A stretch of 64,000 nt of DNA from Yamadazyma tenuis. Its lineage: Eukaryota; Ascomycota; Pichiomycetes; Serinales; Debaryomycetaceae. The stretch covers positions 496,001 through 560,000 of the forward strand of contig NC_089466.1 of NCBI RefSeq assembly GCF_029203305.1. The letters are read 5' to 3'. A model generated the notes under the pieces. It was given only the letters and a program-made list of their open reading frames with translations. It made no database searches and was not told the DNA's origin. Positions 29,373 through 38,085 of the stretch are shown one piece after another. The translations under genes and the position numbers were made by a program. How positions within the stretch are numbered: position 1 is the stretch's first letter; each line of letters begins with the position of its first letter.

Positions 29373-30977
29373 ATGCCCACATCAAAAATTGCACTAAACG
29401 TTAAAACGCAGCCCTCTTCTTTTAGTGACGGAAAGCTAAGTTCAAATGCCTCTTTAGATCCGATACCTATCGGATCAAAAGATCGTAAGTGGAAATGGCC
29501 TTCCATGGTTGGATTTTGGATTGCTGAAGCCTTTTCCATTTCCATGTACCAAGTGGCATCATCAGCTATCGTATCCGGCTTATCACCAGGTTTATCGATT
29601 TTGGCCATATTTGTGGGGCACATTATCATCTCCATCCCAGCTATGCTCAATGCTTATGTGGGAGCACAGAGGGGTATTAATTTCCCTATTTCCATGAGAT
29701 ATACTTTTGGAGTTTATGGAGCTTATTTTGGTGTTTTTGTACGAGGATGCGTGGCTCTCTTGTGGTTTGGTACACAAACTTACCAGGGTGGGCAGGCTAT
29801 GGCTTTAATGATCTCAGCCATATGGCCTTCATTCAAGCATTTCCCCAATGAGTTACCAGAATCTGCTCACGTAACATCTTCCGAATTGCTTTGTTTCTTT
29901 ATCTTTCTTATTGTGCAAATGCCAGTTTTATTTTTGACGGTGAACCAGCTAAGGTACTTGTTTTACATCAAGATTGTTTTCATGCCTATCTTTGGTCTTG
30001 CATTATTTGGATGGGCTGTCTCTCTGGCCAATGGGTTTGGACCTCTATTTCACCAAGGGAATCGAATTACTGATGGAACTCCAGTTGGAGTTGTGTTCTT
30101 CAGGTGCGTGATCTCAGTCATTAGTCCGAAGGCTACTTTGGCTTTGAATATAGCCGATTTTACTCGTTTTGCAACCAAACCGAAGCAGGCTTTATGGCCC
30201 CAATTTGTGGGTCTTGTGGTACTCGTGTCATTGTGTGGTATATTGGGAATCGTGGTGACTTCTGCAGCGTATGAAGTATATGGGGTTTTGACATGGAATC
30301 CATTGGAAGTACTGGTTCTATGGGATAACCGTGCTGCACAATTTTTTTCTGCTTTAATGTGGTCCTTAGCAGTAATCGGTACCAATATTTCAGCTAATTC
30401 GGTTTCTTTTGCTAATGATTTATCACTTTGCTTCCCCAAAGTTATTAATCCAAGAAGGGGTGCTCTCATTTGCTGCGTGTTATCTATATTGACAAATCCT
30501 TGGCAGATTCAAAATAGTGCTGCAAGCTTCACAAAGTTTTTGGGCGGATATTCAATATTTTTGGCACCAATTGCTTCAATAATGATAGTAGACTACTACA
30601 TTCTAAGGAAGCAAGTTATGGATGTTCATGGATTATACATATTGAACGGCCCTTACTATTTCTTTAAAGGATTCAATATTCCTGCCTTTATTGCCTTTGT
30701 ATGTGGCATTTCCCCAAATTTACCTGGTTTGGCTTGGTCCATTGGCAGCAAAAACATTCCCATTGGAGCTGTCTACTTATATAGTGTAAGCTATATTACG
30801 GGCTTTACAGTGTCAGGGAGTATATACTATTGTATTTGCAGGTATATTCCTAAGTTATGGATGGCAGATATTGAGACAGTAACGGACGAGATTGTTAGTT
30901 TTGAGTGTTCTTCGAATTCTGATATTACAAGGCCAGAAAAGAATGTGGCTAGATTTGATGAAAAAGACTTTGACTAA
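29373..30977 (+). CDS. NCS1-family nucleobase/thiamine-type permease
   Basis: A 534-residue polytopic protein with about twelve hydrophobic segments and hydrophilic ends. The N-terminal block WKWPSMVGFWIAEAF near residues 39-53 and the following VSGLSPGLSILAIFVGH are typical of nucleobase-cation-symport-1 carriers (uracil, uridine, allantoin, thiamine, nicotinamide riboside). Further family signs are GINFPISMRYTFG, ALNIADFTRFATKPKQA and SFANDLSLCFPKVINPRRG. It lies in the plasma membrane by family precedent. I cannot assign the substrate. The Zn2Cys6 regulator next door in the same direction may control it; single GATAA cores occur in its short upstream region. Confidence 0.92.
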   Translation: MPTSKIALNVKTQPSSFSDGKLSSNASLDPIPIGSKDRKWKWPSMVGFWIAEAFSISMYQVASSAIVSGLSPGLSILAIFVGHIIISIPAMLNAYVGAQRGINFPISMRYTFGVYGAYFGVFVRGCVALLWFGTQTYQGGQAMALMISAIWPSFKHFPNELPESAHVTSSELLCFFIFLIVQMPVLFLTVNQLRYLFYIKIVFMPIFGLALFGWAVSLANGFGPLFHQGNRITDGTPVGVVFFRCVISVISPKATLALNIADFTRFATKPKQALWPQFVGLVVLVSLCGILGIVVTSAAYEVYGVLTWNPLEVLVLWDNRAAQFFSALMWSLAVIGTNISANSVSFANDLSLCFPKVINPRRGALICCVLSILTNPWQIQNSAASFTKFLGGYSIFLAPIASIMIVDYYILRKQVMDVHGLYILNGPYYFFKGFNIPAFIAFVCGISPNLPGLAWSIGSKNIPIGAVYLYSVSYITGFTVSGSIYYCICRYIPKLWMADIETVTDEIVSFECSSNSDITRPEKNVARFDEKDFD

Positions 30978-31108
30978 CGCCTATTTAATGAAAATAATAA
31001 TAGCTAGGGACTTATTTAATAAAGATTAGAAGCCAGGGTTTACGATAGGCTGCGAAAAAATAAATGCAGGTGTTTCATCGCGTCAATCGAAAAATTTGAG
31101 ATACTTCT

Positions 31109-32716
31109 ATGAGCGAAACAAGAATACGACATGGTAAAGAACAGAATAAGAATATCCAGAGAGCAGTGTACGAGGAATGGTTACGGATGGTAGCTGATAA
31201 CAAGATAAATCAGAAGAATTCCTGGAGTTTTGGCTTGATAGACTATCTTTATGACTTGTCTATGAAACCCATTGATAACTTTCAAAGGGCTTCAGTAATC
31301 TTGGATGGGTGTATCAAAATATATTCTTCAAGAGTGGATTCTGCTGCAACAGAAACAGGAACTTTATTAAGCGGTCTTTCCACGAATTTTCTGTTCGAGC
31401 CAATTGTTGAGGAAACGGCAGAACTTATTACGGAAGAACGCCCATTGATCTCAAGAAAAAGGAATGTACGGAGGGAAAGCACACTTGTCAAATCCTTTCA
31501 GGAAATCAAGGTAAAAGCCATAGAAACACAATTAATGATAGACCCAATTTTCAAGAAGACCTTATCTTACTTCGACGAAGGAGGTGCCAAGAGTTTATTG
31601 TTGAATATTCTAACAACTGACTCTTCTGGAAGAGTTATATTCGATAGTGCATATCCAGGAACAAATGAACAAGTAAACGGGAATAATTCGTATATTTGTT
31701 TGAACAAAATTAGCATGATGTTAATAAAGGGAAGACCTTTAGAATCACTAGGGATTTGTCATTCAATCAAGGCCTTGAAGGATTTGATTCATAGAGAAGA
31801 TCAAGAAGTAATATCAATCCCTTCGCTGGATTTGTTATATGAATTCAGTGGCGATGAAGAGGGCTACAGTGACAACGAAGTATGCGATGATAACATAAGT
31901 ATCGAGGTTGGCTTGGACGTGCAAGGTATTCCTGACTACGAGCTTATGGACTATTTCAATAACACTATAAAATTTGGTGCAACAGGTAAAGAATCGTGGA
32001 AAGTACAAAAGTACAAACAAAACAAAGCACACAATAGAGTCCAGGTATCCTCCCCGAAACCGAATCGGTCTGATTTGATTGACTTCAGAGCCTATAGATC
32101 ATTTGAAGAGGAGGCTGCTTTTGAGGATGAAATTTTCCAAACATCTTCTGCTAAAATATCCATTCCCGTGATGCATAGAAACAAAGGAAATTTCAGTAAT
32201 AACCATTGTTTGATTGTGGATGAAAAAATTGACGCTAAGAACTTAATCGAGCTCTTTACGAAGAAGACAAGATTGTTACCCACTTTCAACAAAATTTCCC
32301 CTGTTCAACTACAACAAAAACCTCACGAAAATAACGAGGAAGCATACACCGATGCTTATTTTGATGAACCTTCAAGATTATTGAATGAGATCACCAGAGA
32401 AGACATTGAAGACTTGCACAAATCTTACATTGAAGAATTTAGCCAACCTTTGAGTTCACAAATTTCAAGTAATTTGATTAGCAAACTAAATTATGAAAAG
32501 ATCTCCAAAAGAATCGATATACGACATATTAAGGATTTGATTATGGGCAATCTAGACAATGGGAAGTCTTTTCGTGAATTGACCGAGAATATTCCTCGGA
32601 ATCTTAACGGATCAACTAGTGTCTATTTTATATGCCTTCTACACCTTTGTAACGAGTGCAATTTGACCTTAGAAAAAGTATCAATGGAAGACTTGAAAAT
32701 CTACAAAAATACATAA
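31109..32716 (+). CDS. BRN1: Condensin kleisin subunit Brn1 (CAP-H), compact form
   Basis: Brn1 bridges the Smc2-Smc4 heads in condensin and drives mitotic chromosome compaction. The N-terminal kleisin block reads NFQRASVILDGCIKIYSSRVDS and DPIFKKTLSYFDEGGAKSLLLN. The C-terminal winged helix is represented by SKRIDIRHIKDLIMGNLDNG and VYFICLLHLCNE. At 535 residues it is much shorter than S. cerevisiae Brn1 (754). Head and tail are intact and the central linker is reduced. The start at ATG 31109 gives a short N-terminus; I found no upstream exon. A TCGCGT (WCGCGW) motif lies about 26 bp upstream. It is convergent with NMA1, with 34 bp between stops. Confidence 0.92.
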   Translation: MSETRIRHGKEQNKNIQRAVYEEWLRMVADNKINQKNSWSFGLIDYLYDLSMKPIDNFQRASVILDGCIKIYSSRVDSAATETGTLLSGLSTNFLFEPIVEETAELITEERPLISRKRNVRRESTLVKSFQEIKVKAIETQLMIDPIFKKTLSYFDEGGAKSLLLNILTTDSSGRVIFDSAYPGTNEQVNGNNSYICLNKISMMLIKGRPLESLGICHSIKALKDLIHREDQEVISIPSLDLLYEFSGDEEGYSDNEVCDDNISIEVGLDVQGIPDYELMDYFNNTIKFGATGKESWKVQKYKQNKAHNRVQVSSPKPNRSDLIDFRAYRSFEEEAAFEDEIFQTSSAKISIPVMHRNKGNFSNNHCLIVDEKIDAKNLIELFTKKTRLLPTFNKISPVQLQQKPHENNEEAYTDAYFDEPSRLLNEITREDIEDLHKSYIEEFSQPLSSQISSNLISKLNYEKISKRIDIRHIKDLIMGNLDNGKSFRELTENIPRNLNGSTSVYFICLLHLCNECNLTLEKVSMEDLKIYKNT

Positions 32717-32750
32717 TATGAATTGAAACCCCTCTGAAAAATGTGGACGT

Positions 32751-33935
32751 TCAATCGGCTTTATCAGACATAACCTGTTTAACTGGCTCAGTATCGTTGA
32801 TATACAACCGATGTTCTTGAATATATCTTATAACCGAATTCGGAAGTAAGTACTGGACTGACATACCCCGTCGGATGAACAACCGTATTTTTGTAGAGGA
32901 AATATCATTGTAAATCAATTGTTTGATTACCAAGACATTTCTTCTGTGTTCGTACATGATATCGTGACTTAATAAAAAGCTTCTAACATCCGAGCCGGTT
33001 CTTTCAACAATTAAGCATCCGTATTTGCCCAAAATATGATGCAAGTCTTGGTCAGCCCAGACATCAGGCTCACCCATTGATTCAATTAGGTCTCCACCTG
33101 CTAATAACATAATCTTAACACCTCTTTTTTCTCCAGTAGCGGTTACGATACCACCTCTTTTCGTGTTAATTTCATCATTAAAATGGTCTAAAACCAATGC
33201 TGTTCGAGTGTACTTGGGCTGTAAACTTTCCCAAGCATCCACCATTAACCAAGAACTAGTTCTTTCGCATGCTAATTCACAGATTCGAACTCGATGGTGA
33301 GCAGGAGCCAATCCTTGTTTCTTATAGTTTGAAGAAACAGGACTGTAATAGCCTCCAATAACTTCAAATCTAGTTTGTTCGTTAATAGCGTCTAAGGCCA
33401 TTTCAAACATGCGCAAGTGCAAGTAAGTGATAGGAGAAAACGAGCCGCAAGCCACAATCACCAAAGGATATTTGGATTCATCACTCAATTTGGTAGCGAA
33501 CCGGTGGGTAGGGAATTGATAGTCTTCAAGGGTTTTTGCTTGACGTTGAATGCCATGAGGAACTTCTTCCAAATCAGCGATTTGATTGGGCTGAACTGTT
33601 GCTGTTGGAGGAAGAATTAAGTCCGGTTCAGGAAGTATGTCTTGTGAACGTGAACTATTAGCCTCCACAGTCTTTTCGGTATCAGACAGAGAATTGGAAT
33701 CAATGAGTTCCGTATGCTTGATGGGAATCTTTGAATGAAGTCCCCCAGAATGGTGATGAAGATGAGTCAGAGAGGAGGACGGGTGAGGGGCTGGAGCATC
33801 CACTGGATCTCCCATATCAGCAAGAACTAGAGGCTGGATCGGAGCGTTTGAAGGTATTTCCAGGGACGGAGCTGTTGGCTCAATGTTGGGATTCAATGAA
33901 GGAGGCGTGAAGTTTGGGTCGTTTGTTGGATCCAT
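32751..33935 (-). CDS. NMA1: Nicotinamide mononucleotide adenylyltransferase
   Basis: Nma1 joins NMN (or nicotinic acid mononucleotide) to AMP from ATP to make NAD or deamido-NAD. The 394-residue product has a Pro/Ser/His-rich disordered N-terminus (about 1-135) like the S. cerevisiae Nma1/Nma2 extensions. The nucleotidyltransferase core follows, with VACGSFSPITYLHLRMFE at about 160-175 (the TxxH form of the HxGH motif) and the second ATP motif DISSTKIR near 355. GGYYSPVSSNYKK is the typical eukaryotic NMNAT loop. I start at ATG 33935; the open frame continues upstream to a GTG toward the tRNA gene and has no family support there. Confidence 0.95.
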   Translation of the reverse strand: MDPTNDPNFTPPSLNPNIEPTAPSLEIPSNAPIQPLVLADMGDPVDAPAPHPSSSLTHLHHHSGGLHSKIPIKHTELIDSNSLSDTEKTVEANSSRSQDILPEPDLILPPTATVQPNQIADLEEVPHGIQRQAKTLEDYQFPTHRFATKLSDESKYPLVIVACGSFSPITYLHLRMFEMALDAINEQTRFEVIGGYYSPVSSNYKKQGLAPAHHRVRICELACERTSSWLMVDAWESLQPKYTRTALVLDHFNDEINTKRGGIVTATGEKRGVKIMLLAGGDLIESMGEPDVWADQDLHHILGKYGCLIVERTGSDVRSFLLSHDIMYEHRRNVLVIKQLIYNDISSTKIRLFIRRGMSVQYLLPNSVIRYIQEHRLYINDTEPVKQVMSDKAD

Positions 33936-34106
33936 TAGCTTTAGGTTGAGTTCAAAGTGCTGATTAAGAAATGCGACTCGCAGTGCCTCTATGGTTTTTA
34001 AAAAAATACCCTTGTAGCTTAGAAAGTGCACGCCTTTTTAAACTCCGAAAGGCTATTGTCAACAGAGCCAGTCGATCGGTAGGCTGCAATCTAACAAAAA
34101 CCAAAG

Positions 34107-34110
34107 AAAA
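34107..34110 (-). terminator. Pol III terminator of tRNA-Ser
   Basis: A run of four T on the minus strand directly after the discriminator base, followed a few bases on by a second T tract (34096-34100). Confidence 0.75.
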
Positions 34111-34209
34111 CGTCACAGACAGGATTCGAACCTGCGCACGCAATGCGCAACACCTAACCCACCAAATAAACTTAGCAGGGTGTCGCCTTAACCACTCGGC
34201 CACTGTAAC
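34111..34209 (-). tRNA. tRNA-Ser(GCU) with 17-nt intron
   Basis: Read on the minus strand, the acceptor stem GTTACAG pairs with CTGTGAC, and the discriminator is G. The A box is TGGCCGAGTGG and the B box GGTTCGAATCC. The anticodon arm ACACC-CUGCUAA-GGTGT gives anticodon GCU once a 17-nt intron (34164-34180) is removed one base after the anticodon, the standard yeast position. A long variable arm (TTGCGCATTGCGTGCGCA region) marks a class II tRNA. The mature length is 82 nt. The Pol III terminator TTTT (34107-34110) follows immediately. This tRNA reads AGC/AGU serine codons and is not the CAG-anticodon tRNA that decodes CTG as serine. Confidence 0.95.
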
Positions 34210-34381
34210 ACTTCTACAAAGAAATCTCAAATTTTAATTGATATTTTCAAATATAAAGAGCCCAACACAGACTTGTACTTTGTAGCACGATATTGACACA
34301 TTCCCATTACACCACCGTATATCTAACTTCTACATTCACAATTCGGTACAGATTTAGGCAAATCTTTACTATTATAATAAA

Positions 34382-35941
34382 TTATACTTTCTGTTCAACA
34401 TGTTCAGGAACCTCTTTGGATTCAACGGTGGATGCCCCTTCCAGATCATCTGCTCGTTGTATCAGATTTGTATCACTTTCAATACCCAAATCCCTGTGAT
34501 ACCTTTCTGGCCCCAAGATTATAATTATAATCATGTAACCAAACACAGCGCCGCAGAAAATAGCCATGACTAATCCATAGTCATACAGCCCTGTTTTATC
34601 TCCAATGGGAAACTGCGTACCGATTTGTGCTTCAATAGTTGATGATGCAGAAGAAGCCAAGTTTCCCAATTGGTATACTACACCTGAAAGAAAAGAACGA
34701 TGGTTAGTGTTCACTAATTCCAATAAATGGATTGGGACCACTCCCCATGCACCCATAACTGCAAAATTAAGGAAAAAGTATCCTCCAATGATTCCAGGAA
34801 CATGGTCCGAGAAAAATGATGGATATAGAAAAGCGCCCGCCATTATTTGACAGATAATAATAGTAAGTCGTCTTCCTAGCAACTCATTAAGCTGACCAAA
34901 GAAAAGACCACCGACAATAGCCCCAAGATTTGAAACGCAGATAATGGTAACTCTAGTCTTTGAGTCAATATTAAGCTGTTTCTGAAGAAGAGTATTGAAT
35001 AGATCCTGTGAACCGTGTGAAGTGAAGTTAAAGCCAGCCATAAGTAGCACCAAATAAATGAACAAAACCCATTCAGTTTTGATAGTGGTAACAATTGTCT
35101 TGTCCAAGTACTTATAAATCCCCACTTTAGCTCTTTCGTCGTGCTCTTTCAAGATCTTCTTCTGTTCCTGCAACTTGATGAAGGTTTGTGTTTCAGGCAA
35201 GAAAAACCTCCACGTTATTAAAATACATGGAAGCCCAGCAGAGAACCAGAACAAAGATCTCCAACCTTCACCTTCTTTAAAAGTATGCTCGAATGCAAGG
35301 AAGAAAGCCATAGCAAAAATGTATCCCAAGTTATATCCTGGCAAGAAAAGTCCAGACAAAATCCCTCTAGCTTTCGTCGGTTGGTCTTCTAGTGCAGTGG
35401 TTGCACAAATAGGATAGAAACCTCCCATGGCTATTCCAAATAGGGCCCTGACCCCTAAGAATTGACCGTAAGTCTTGACGAACCCAGTACCAATTTCAAT
35501 CACAACAAATAACAAGCAAACTAGAATGTAAGTATACTTTCTTCCGTAATAATCTGATGCTAGTCCAAAGATTGTGGCTCCTAGAGATCTAAACATCAAC
35601 ACGAGAGTGATACCCCAAGTTACTTGGGTGATGGACACATTCAAAGTCAAAGCAATGTTGGGGGCTGTTGCAGATACGCAGAAGAAATCCATCGCATCCA
35701 CAGTCCAACCCAAGAACCCCAAGAAATAAAAGTTCCACCCACGGGAGTCAACCTGTTTTAACCCTGGGATGGGATTCATGGTTACCCATACACTCAGACT
35801 TTGACTCTTATAGGGAATGTCGAACAAAGTTGAAAATCGGGTACCAAAGTAATGGGAAATTGAAGATAGCGATAATTCTGGCTTCTCATTGAAAATCTGG
35901 TTGTTGGCATGTTCCACCAAAATATCATCATTAAAGCTCAT
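34382..35941 (-). CDS. JEN-family monocarboxylate/dicarboxylate proton symporter
   Basis: An MFS plasma-membrane carrier that imports lactate/pyruvate (Jen1 type) or succinate/malate (Jen2 type) with protons. The 519-residue protein has about twelve membrane segments. The loop signature NFTSHGSQDLF (about residues 305-315) is the diagnostic JEN motif N-x2-[ST]-H-x-SQD. The MFS motif DYYGRKYTY follows segment 2-3, and the long hydrophilic N-terminus resembles other JEN proteins. I cannot separate JEN1 from JEN2 by eye. The upstream region holds a perfect Mig1 site, in line with the glucose repression known for JEN genes. Cytosolic ends contain Lys and acidic residues that could serve ubiquitin-driven turnover (inference). 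Confidence 0.92.
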   Translation of the reverse strand: MSFNDDILVEHANNQIFNEKPELSLSSISHYFGTRFSTLFDIPYKSQSLSVWVTMNPIPGLKQVDSRGWNFYFLGFLGWTVDAMDFFCVSATAPNIALTLNVSITQVTWGITLVLMFRSLGATIFGLASDYYGRKYTYILVCLLFVVIEIGTGFVKTYGQFLGVRALFGIAMGGFYPICATTALEDQPTKARGILSGLFLPGYNLGYIFAMAFFLAFEHTFKEGEGWRSLFWFSAGLPCILITWRFFLPETQTFIKLQEQKKILKEHDERAKVGIYKYLDKTIVTTIKTEWVLFIYLVLLMAGFNFTSHGSQDLFNTLLQKQLNIDSKTRVTIICVSNLGAIVGGLFFGQLNELLGRRLTIIICQIMAGAFLYPSFFSDHVPGIIGGYFFLNFAVMGAWGVVPIHLLELVNTNHRSFLSGVVYQLGNLASSASSTIEAQIGTQFPIGDKTGLYDYGLVMAIFCGAVFGYMIIIIILGPERYHRDLGIESDTNLIQRADDLEGASTVESKEVPEHVEQKV

Positions 35942-36475
35942 AACGAAGAAGACTACAAAGGAAAATGTAAAAAAACATAGAATGGATATGGAAGCATATT
36001 TATAGTGTCTTTGTGGTTCTAATCATTGGATCCCCGCAAGTACTTAGTTGCACCCTTAAGTGAGTGGTTAGCCAAGTTTATGTATTGGTTGTGAGCAGGA
36101 AAAGCCCCTCTCGCCTACTCCACTAATTGACTATAAATGCGAATGGGGAGACCAACAGGTGTCGGGATTTAGCGGGGTCAGGTTAGCAACTGAAGAGGCT
36201 ACTTATGAACAATACCTCGGTGATTAATTATTAGAACGCCGATTTTCTCAGATCTAAAGCTTTATTTTTTATAGTGCTGTCAAGTTTACAATCAGTTGTA
36301 CTAAAACTCCGAAAATATCTCGGAAACGAGGACACCTTCTCCACAACCTCATCTTCTGACCCATACTTTTGAAGAAATATACTTGTATACATCTGAACTT
36401 TTTTTACATAAACACAATCATTCTAAATACCATTTAAATGTACAGCAGAGAGATTCTTGATACCTGAAGAAACTC
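35942..36475. promoter_or_regulatory. Promoter of the JEN-family permease (after SRM1 3' end)
   Basis: 534 bp between the SRM1 stop and the permease ATG. It contains a perfect Mig1 consensus (36167-36177), a second one-mismatch site in the other orientation (36031-36041), and a TTTATAG-like element at about 35999-36005. No other gene is visible. Confidence 0.55.
36167..36177 (+). promoter_or_regulatory. Mig1-type glucose repression site
   Basis: ATTTAGCGGGG fits the Mig1 consensus WWWWWSYGGGG at every position. It lies about 225 bp upstream of the permease ATG at 35941. Confidence 0.6.
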
Positions 36476-37969
36476 CTACTCATCAAGTTCCTCATACTTC
36501 TCAACTCTATCTTCTGCTGCATCTTCATCCTCGATCTTGACACCACCACTAACAGAAAATTGTCCTCCAGCACCTATCATCAAGATGTCGTGAAACTTAG
36601 TGGCAGTATTGGCAATCCTGGTTGGCTTTTCCACGTCTTCATCTAAAGGTCCTAACCCTGGCCCATAAGTGTCTCCAAATCCCCATGAGTATACGAATCC
36701 ATCAGTAGTAACGGCGAAAGAATGGTGAGATCCAGTTCCAATTGCTTTACACTTGATGTCTTCCTTAGCACTGAGCTGGAGCTTCGTTGGTACAGGAACT
36801 GCACGAACCTTACCATGCTGATCTTTGAAAACAGAATCTGGAAGATTTTTTTCTGGAATACCAACTTCCTTCATATCGTACCTGCCCCAACTAAAAACCT
36901 CCCCACCTTTGGTTAATGCCATAGTATGGTGTTCACCACCAACAATTTCGGTGATCTCTTTTTGACTAAGAGGTTGGATTAAAGTAGGTCTGGTGATTAA
37001 AGAACCATCTTCTAATTCGCCATGAGAGTTAGTTAAAGCACATTGACCAAACTGATTTAATCCCCAAGCGTAAACATTATCATCGTGATCAATGGCAAAA
37101 CAGTGAAAGTCACCACTAGCGATGTACTTGATATTGTATAACCCAAATTGTTGGGGCTCTAATGCTTTGTAACGATGTCTCTCTAAAATACGACGTCCGA
37201 GTTGAAACTGTTGTCCATTACCCCAAGCATACACTATACCTTTGGAGTCCAAAGCAAGGATGTGATCTTTACCAGCAGCAAGTTGAACAATATTCTTAAG
37301 TTGGTCCATTTTGAGTGGCACTCTTTGTAATTTAATTTCATCTCTTAAGAATCCCAATAATCCTTCGTTATTTCTGAAACATCCCCATGCGTAAACTTCC
37401 CCTGTATCAAGCAATACTGCACTCAAGTTATCAGTGGCACAAAGTTGGACAATTCGTTTGTTTTTGGGTAAGTTTTCAACTAACCCGGGGGTCGATTCTG
37501 CTTCATTTAAATCTCCATCATCATCTTCATCGCTTTCGGCAGCATCCATGTCCTTGAGCTGCTCTTTAACCTTACTAGTGTCACGACCTAAAACTCCACT
37601 ATCGTTACCACCCCAAGACCAAATTTGGTTGTTGTTATCCAAAGCTAATGTGTGCATACCTCCAACTGCAAAGTCCACGATTTTGCCTTTGATATGATCT
37701 TCTAGTAAAAGGGGATTCAATCTAGGTCTCTTAACTTCCTTGTTCTTGGCACTAGGACCGAGGCCCAATTCACACATAGATCCAGTACCCCAAACAAAAA
37801 TATCCAAAGGTGTTGTTTTGGCAGCTGGAATATCATTGATAGTGGCCAATTTTGAATACGAATGTAATATATTCGAAGATGACGTTGTGAGGGATTTATG
37901 CTTCTTAGAAACACCATTACCATTGGCATCTGGTGTAATGTGTTTCCTTTTTCTTTCTAATGCAACCAT
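36476..37969 (-). CDS. SRM1: Ran guanine nucleotide exchange factor (RCC1 homologue)
   Basis: Srm1/Prp20 loads Gsp1/Ran with GTP on chromatin and so powers nuclear transport. The 497-residue protein starts with a basic, Lys/Arg-rich tail (residues 5-27, KRKH...KKHK) suited to nuclear import and DNA binding. A seven-blade RCC1 propeller follows, with repeated signatures such as WGTGSMCELGLGP, GGMHTLALDNNNQIWSWGGND, GKDHILALDSKGIVYAWGNGQ, GDFHCFAIDHDDNVYAWGLNQFGQC and GSHHSFAVTTDGFVYSWGFGD (each shorter than the full blade). An acidic insert (about 143-155) lies between blades. Length is close to S. cerevisiae Srm1 (482). Confidence 0.95.
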   Translation of the reverse strand: MVALERKRKHITPDANGNGVSKKHKSLTTSSSNILHSYSKLATINDIPAAKTTPLDIFVWGTGSMCELGLGPSAKNKEVKRPRLNPLLLEDHIKGKIVDFAVGGMHTLALDNNNQIWSWGGNDSGVLGRDTSKVKEQLKDMDAAESDEDDDGDLNEAESTPGLVENLPKNKRIVQLCATDNLSAVLLDTGEVYAWGCFRNNEGLLGFLRDEIKLQRVPLKMDQLKNIVQLAAGKDHILALDSKGIVYAWGNGQQFQLGRRILERHRYKALEPQQFGLYNIKYIASGDFHCFAIDHDDNVYAWGLNQFGQCALTNSHGELEDGSLITRPTLIQPLSQKEITEIVGGEHHTMALTKGGEVFSWGRYDMKEVGIPEKNLPDSVFKDQHGKVRAVPVPTKLQLSAKEDIKCKAIGTGSHHSFAVTTDGFVYSWGFGDTYGPGLGPLDEDVEKPTRIANTATKFHDILMIGAGGQFSVSGGVKIEDEDAAEDRVEKYEELDE

Positions 37970-38085
37970 ATTTGACTTTTAAACCGATGTTGTTGAGTAA
38001 CGATTTGTTTTTGCGATCAAGATTTCTCGAGATGAGTGCGATGACATAATAGATTTGCATTTCGTACATGTACATTAAGGGTATA

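Noticed and set aside
33936..34031. Extension of NMA1 upstream of ATG 33935
   Set aside because: It starts at GTG, runs toward the tRNA gene and has no match to the NMNAT family.
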